Positions 63,007-64,000 of a stretch of DNA of 64,000 nucleotides are shown here, in pieces (within the stretch, counting starts at the first letter, position 1; the number at the start of each line of letters is the position of its first letter). The notes under the pieces are model-generated. The model searched no databases. It had not been told where the DNA came from and saw only the letters and a list, made by a program, of their open reading frames with translations. The stretch is from contig NZ_JACHMQ010000001.1 of NCBI RefSeq assembly GCF_014208105.1, positions 3,286,001 to 3,350,000 on the forward strand. The letters are read 5' to 3'. A program made the translations under genes and the position numbers. Source of the stretch: Actinomadura coerulea. GTDB taxonomy: Bacteria; Actinomycetota; Actinomycetes; Streptosporangiales; Streptosporangiaceae.

Positions 63007-63930
63007 TCACAGCTTCCTGCGCCAGACCTGCCCGTCCACGACGTCCCCGAAGCGCTCCACCGGGGCCTCCCGCTCCGCCAGGACGAACCCGGCCCGCTCG
63101 TAGAGGCGGTGCGCGGGACGCTGCAGCGCCGTCGTCCACAGCATGATCTCGGCGTAGCCCGCCTCGGCGGCGAAGTCGACGCACGCGGCGACCAGCGCCG
63201 CCCCGACGCCCGTCCCGCGGGCCCGCGGCTCGACGTGCAGCAGCCGTAGCTGCGCGACGTCGTCCTCCCGGCGGACGCAGAACACCGCGCCCAGCCGCTC
63301 CCCGTCCGATTCGGCGATCCAGGCGTTCTCCCGCTCCGGGTCGTGCCCGCGCACGTAGTCGGCGACGACGGAGGCGACCAGGGCCTCGTAGGTGCGGTCC
63401 CAGCCGCACTCCGCGTCGTAGAGGGCGCCGTTGCGCTCCACCACCCAGCCGAGGTCGCCGGGGCGCAGCGGGCGCAGGGCGAAGCCGGCTTCGCGGGGAC
63501 GCTCCCCGAGGACGTCCTGGACGGTGCGCATCGCCGCCAGCAGGCGGCGGCGGTCGCCCGGGGCGAGGCCGTCCAGCAGCTCGCGGATCTCGGCGACGGA
63601 CCGCTCGTCCAGCATGGCGAACACCTCGCGGCCCCGCGCGGTGAGCCGGACGATCTGGCGCCGGGCGTCCCCCGGCGCGCGCTCCCGCGCGACGAGGCCG
63701 TCGGTCTCGAACCGGGCCAGCATCCGGCTGAGGTAGCCGGCGTCGAGGTCGAGGGCGCGGCGCAGGGCCAGCACCTCGCTGTCCTCCCGCTGCGCCAGCT
63801 CGAAGATCACTCTCGCCTCGGTCAGCGAGTACGGGGAGCGGACGAGCCCCTCGCCGAGCACCCCGATGACGCCGGTGTAGAAGCGGTTGAACGCGCGGAC
63901 CGTGCCGACGTCCTCCAGGGTCGCCTCCAT
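63007..63930 (-). CDS. MarR-GNAT fusion regulator/acetyltransferase
   Basis: Protein of 307 residues with two domains. Residues about 1-145 are a MarR winged helix: 'SPYSLTEARVIFELAQRED', 'LDLDAGYLSRMLARFETDGLVARERAPGDARRQIVRLTARG'. Residues about 150-307 are a GNAT acetyltransferase with the acetyl-CoA loop 'RARGTGVGAALVAACVDFA' and 'RLYERAGFVLAERE'. Such fusions regulate their own gene and modify a small molecule or protein. The ATG is preceded by AGGAGG, which lies at the edge of a 29-bp palindrome (63939-63967), so binding there would block both transcription and translation start. Confidence 0.92.
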   Translation of the reverse strand: MEATLEDVGTVRAFNRFYTGVIGVLGEGLVRSPYSLTEARVIFELAQREDSEVLALRRALDLDAGYLSRMLARFETDGLVARERAPGDARRQIVRLTARGREVFAMLDERSVAEIRELLDGLAPGDRRRLLAAMRTVQDVLGERPREAGFALRPLRPGDLGWVVERNGALYDAECGWDRTYEALVASVVADYVRGHDPERENAWIAESDGERLGAVFCVRREDDVAQLRLLHVEPRARGTGVGAALVAACVDFAAEAGYAEIMLWTTALQRPAHRLYERAGFVLAEREAPVERFGDVVDGQVWRRKL

Positions 63931-63938
63931 GCCCGCCT

Positions 63939-63967
63939 CCTAATGTTTGACTCAGTCAAACATTAGG
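63939..63967. promoter_or_regulatory. 29-bp perfect palindrome, MarR autoregulatory operator
   Basis: Arms of 14 bp (CCTAATGTTTGACT and its exact complement) around a single C, 8 bp before the start of the MarR-GNAT gene. It is AT-rich and overlaps the Shine-Dalgarno. It is the expected site for autorepression by the MarR domain. Confidence 0.85.
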
Positions 63968-64000
63968 CGAGACGGGCGCCGCACACCAGTCCCCCGGGGA

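Overview
The window is chromosomal DNA from a very high-GC actinomycete. Coding sequence is close to saturation with G/C-ending codons, starts are often GTG, and many neighbouring genes share ATGA or GTGA overlaps. Actinobacterial hallmarks are an Lsr2 nucleoid protein, a HAIR (HspR) operator in front of lon, a CebR-type box in front of a cellulase gene, a BkdR-type Lrp gene beside a branched-chain keto-acid dehydrogenase operon, and a DUF385 (F420-type) nitroreductase domain. The mix fits Streptosporangiales/Thermomonosporaceae (Actinomadura-like) better than Streptomyces, but that placement is inference.

Layout. 1-1680: secreted cellulose degradation (a cut-off glycoside hydrolase and a GH5-CBM2 endoglucanase) under a CebR-like operator. 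1773-7184: single genes for an amidohydrolase, an antigen-85-like esterase without its nucleophile, a diacylglycerol kinase-family enzyme, a PadR regulator, and an aldo/keto reductase divergent from a LuxR-type regulator. 7191-13385: an operon of three DUF4132 paralogues followed by a 130-residue protein ending in Gly-Gly. 13500-17958: a Baeyer-Villiger-type monooxygenase with an SDR, a DMT transporter, a trypsin-like protease and a GroES-like protein. 17959-22160: Lsr2, a flavin oxidase/MocR pair and three copies of an interspersed repeat.

22157-26541 is the phenylacetyl-CoA epoxidase operon paaABCDE with a TetR regulator and a palindromic operator. 26613-30725 is a BkdR-like regulator and the three-gene branched-chain 2-oxoacid dehydrogenase. 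Then come an SMP-30-like secreted protein with a divergent MarR regulator, a PH-domain protein, sbcDC, a two-gene split RibD, a DsbA-like protein and an aldehyde dehydrogenase. 40483-45956 is a translationally coupled four-gene SMC-like operon (kleisin-like protein, two small putative winged-helix proteins, SMC ATPase) between two strong hairpins. 45996-54410 is a myo-inositol operon (iolG-E-C-B-D plus an ABC importer). The window ends with an epimerase-nitroreductase fusion, VanZ, lon, a lower-GC phosphotransferase, an MFS transporter, a tRNA-like remnant and a MarR-GNAT fusion with a 29-bp palindromic operator.

The two best candidates for undescribed biology are the DUF4132 operon with its possible ubiquitin/ThiS-like diglycine protein, and the SMC operon with two small subunits and no nuclease gene. 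Start sites were chosen from family length, overlap with neighbours and Shine-Dalgarno sequences. No database search was possible.
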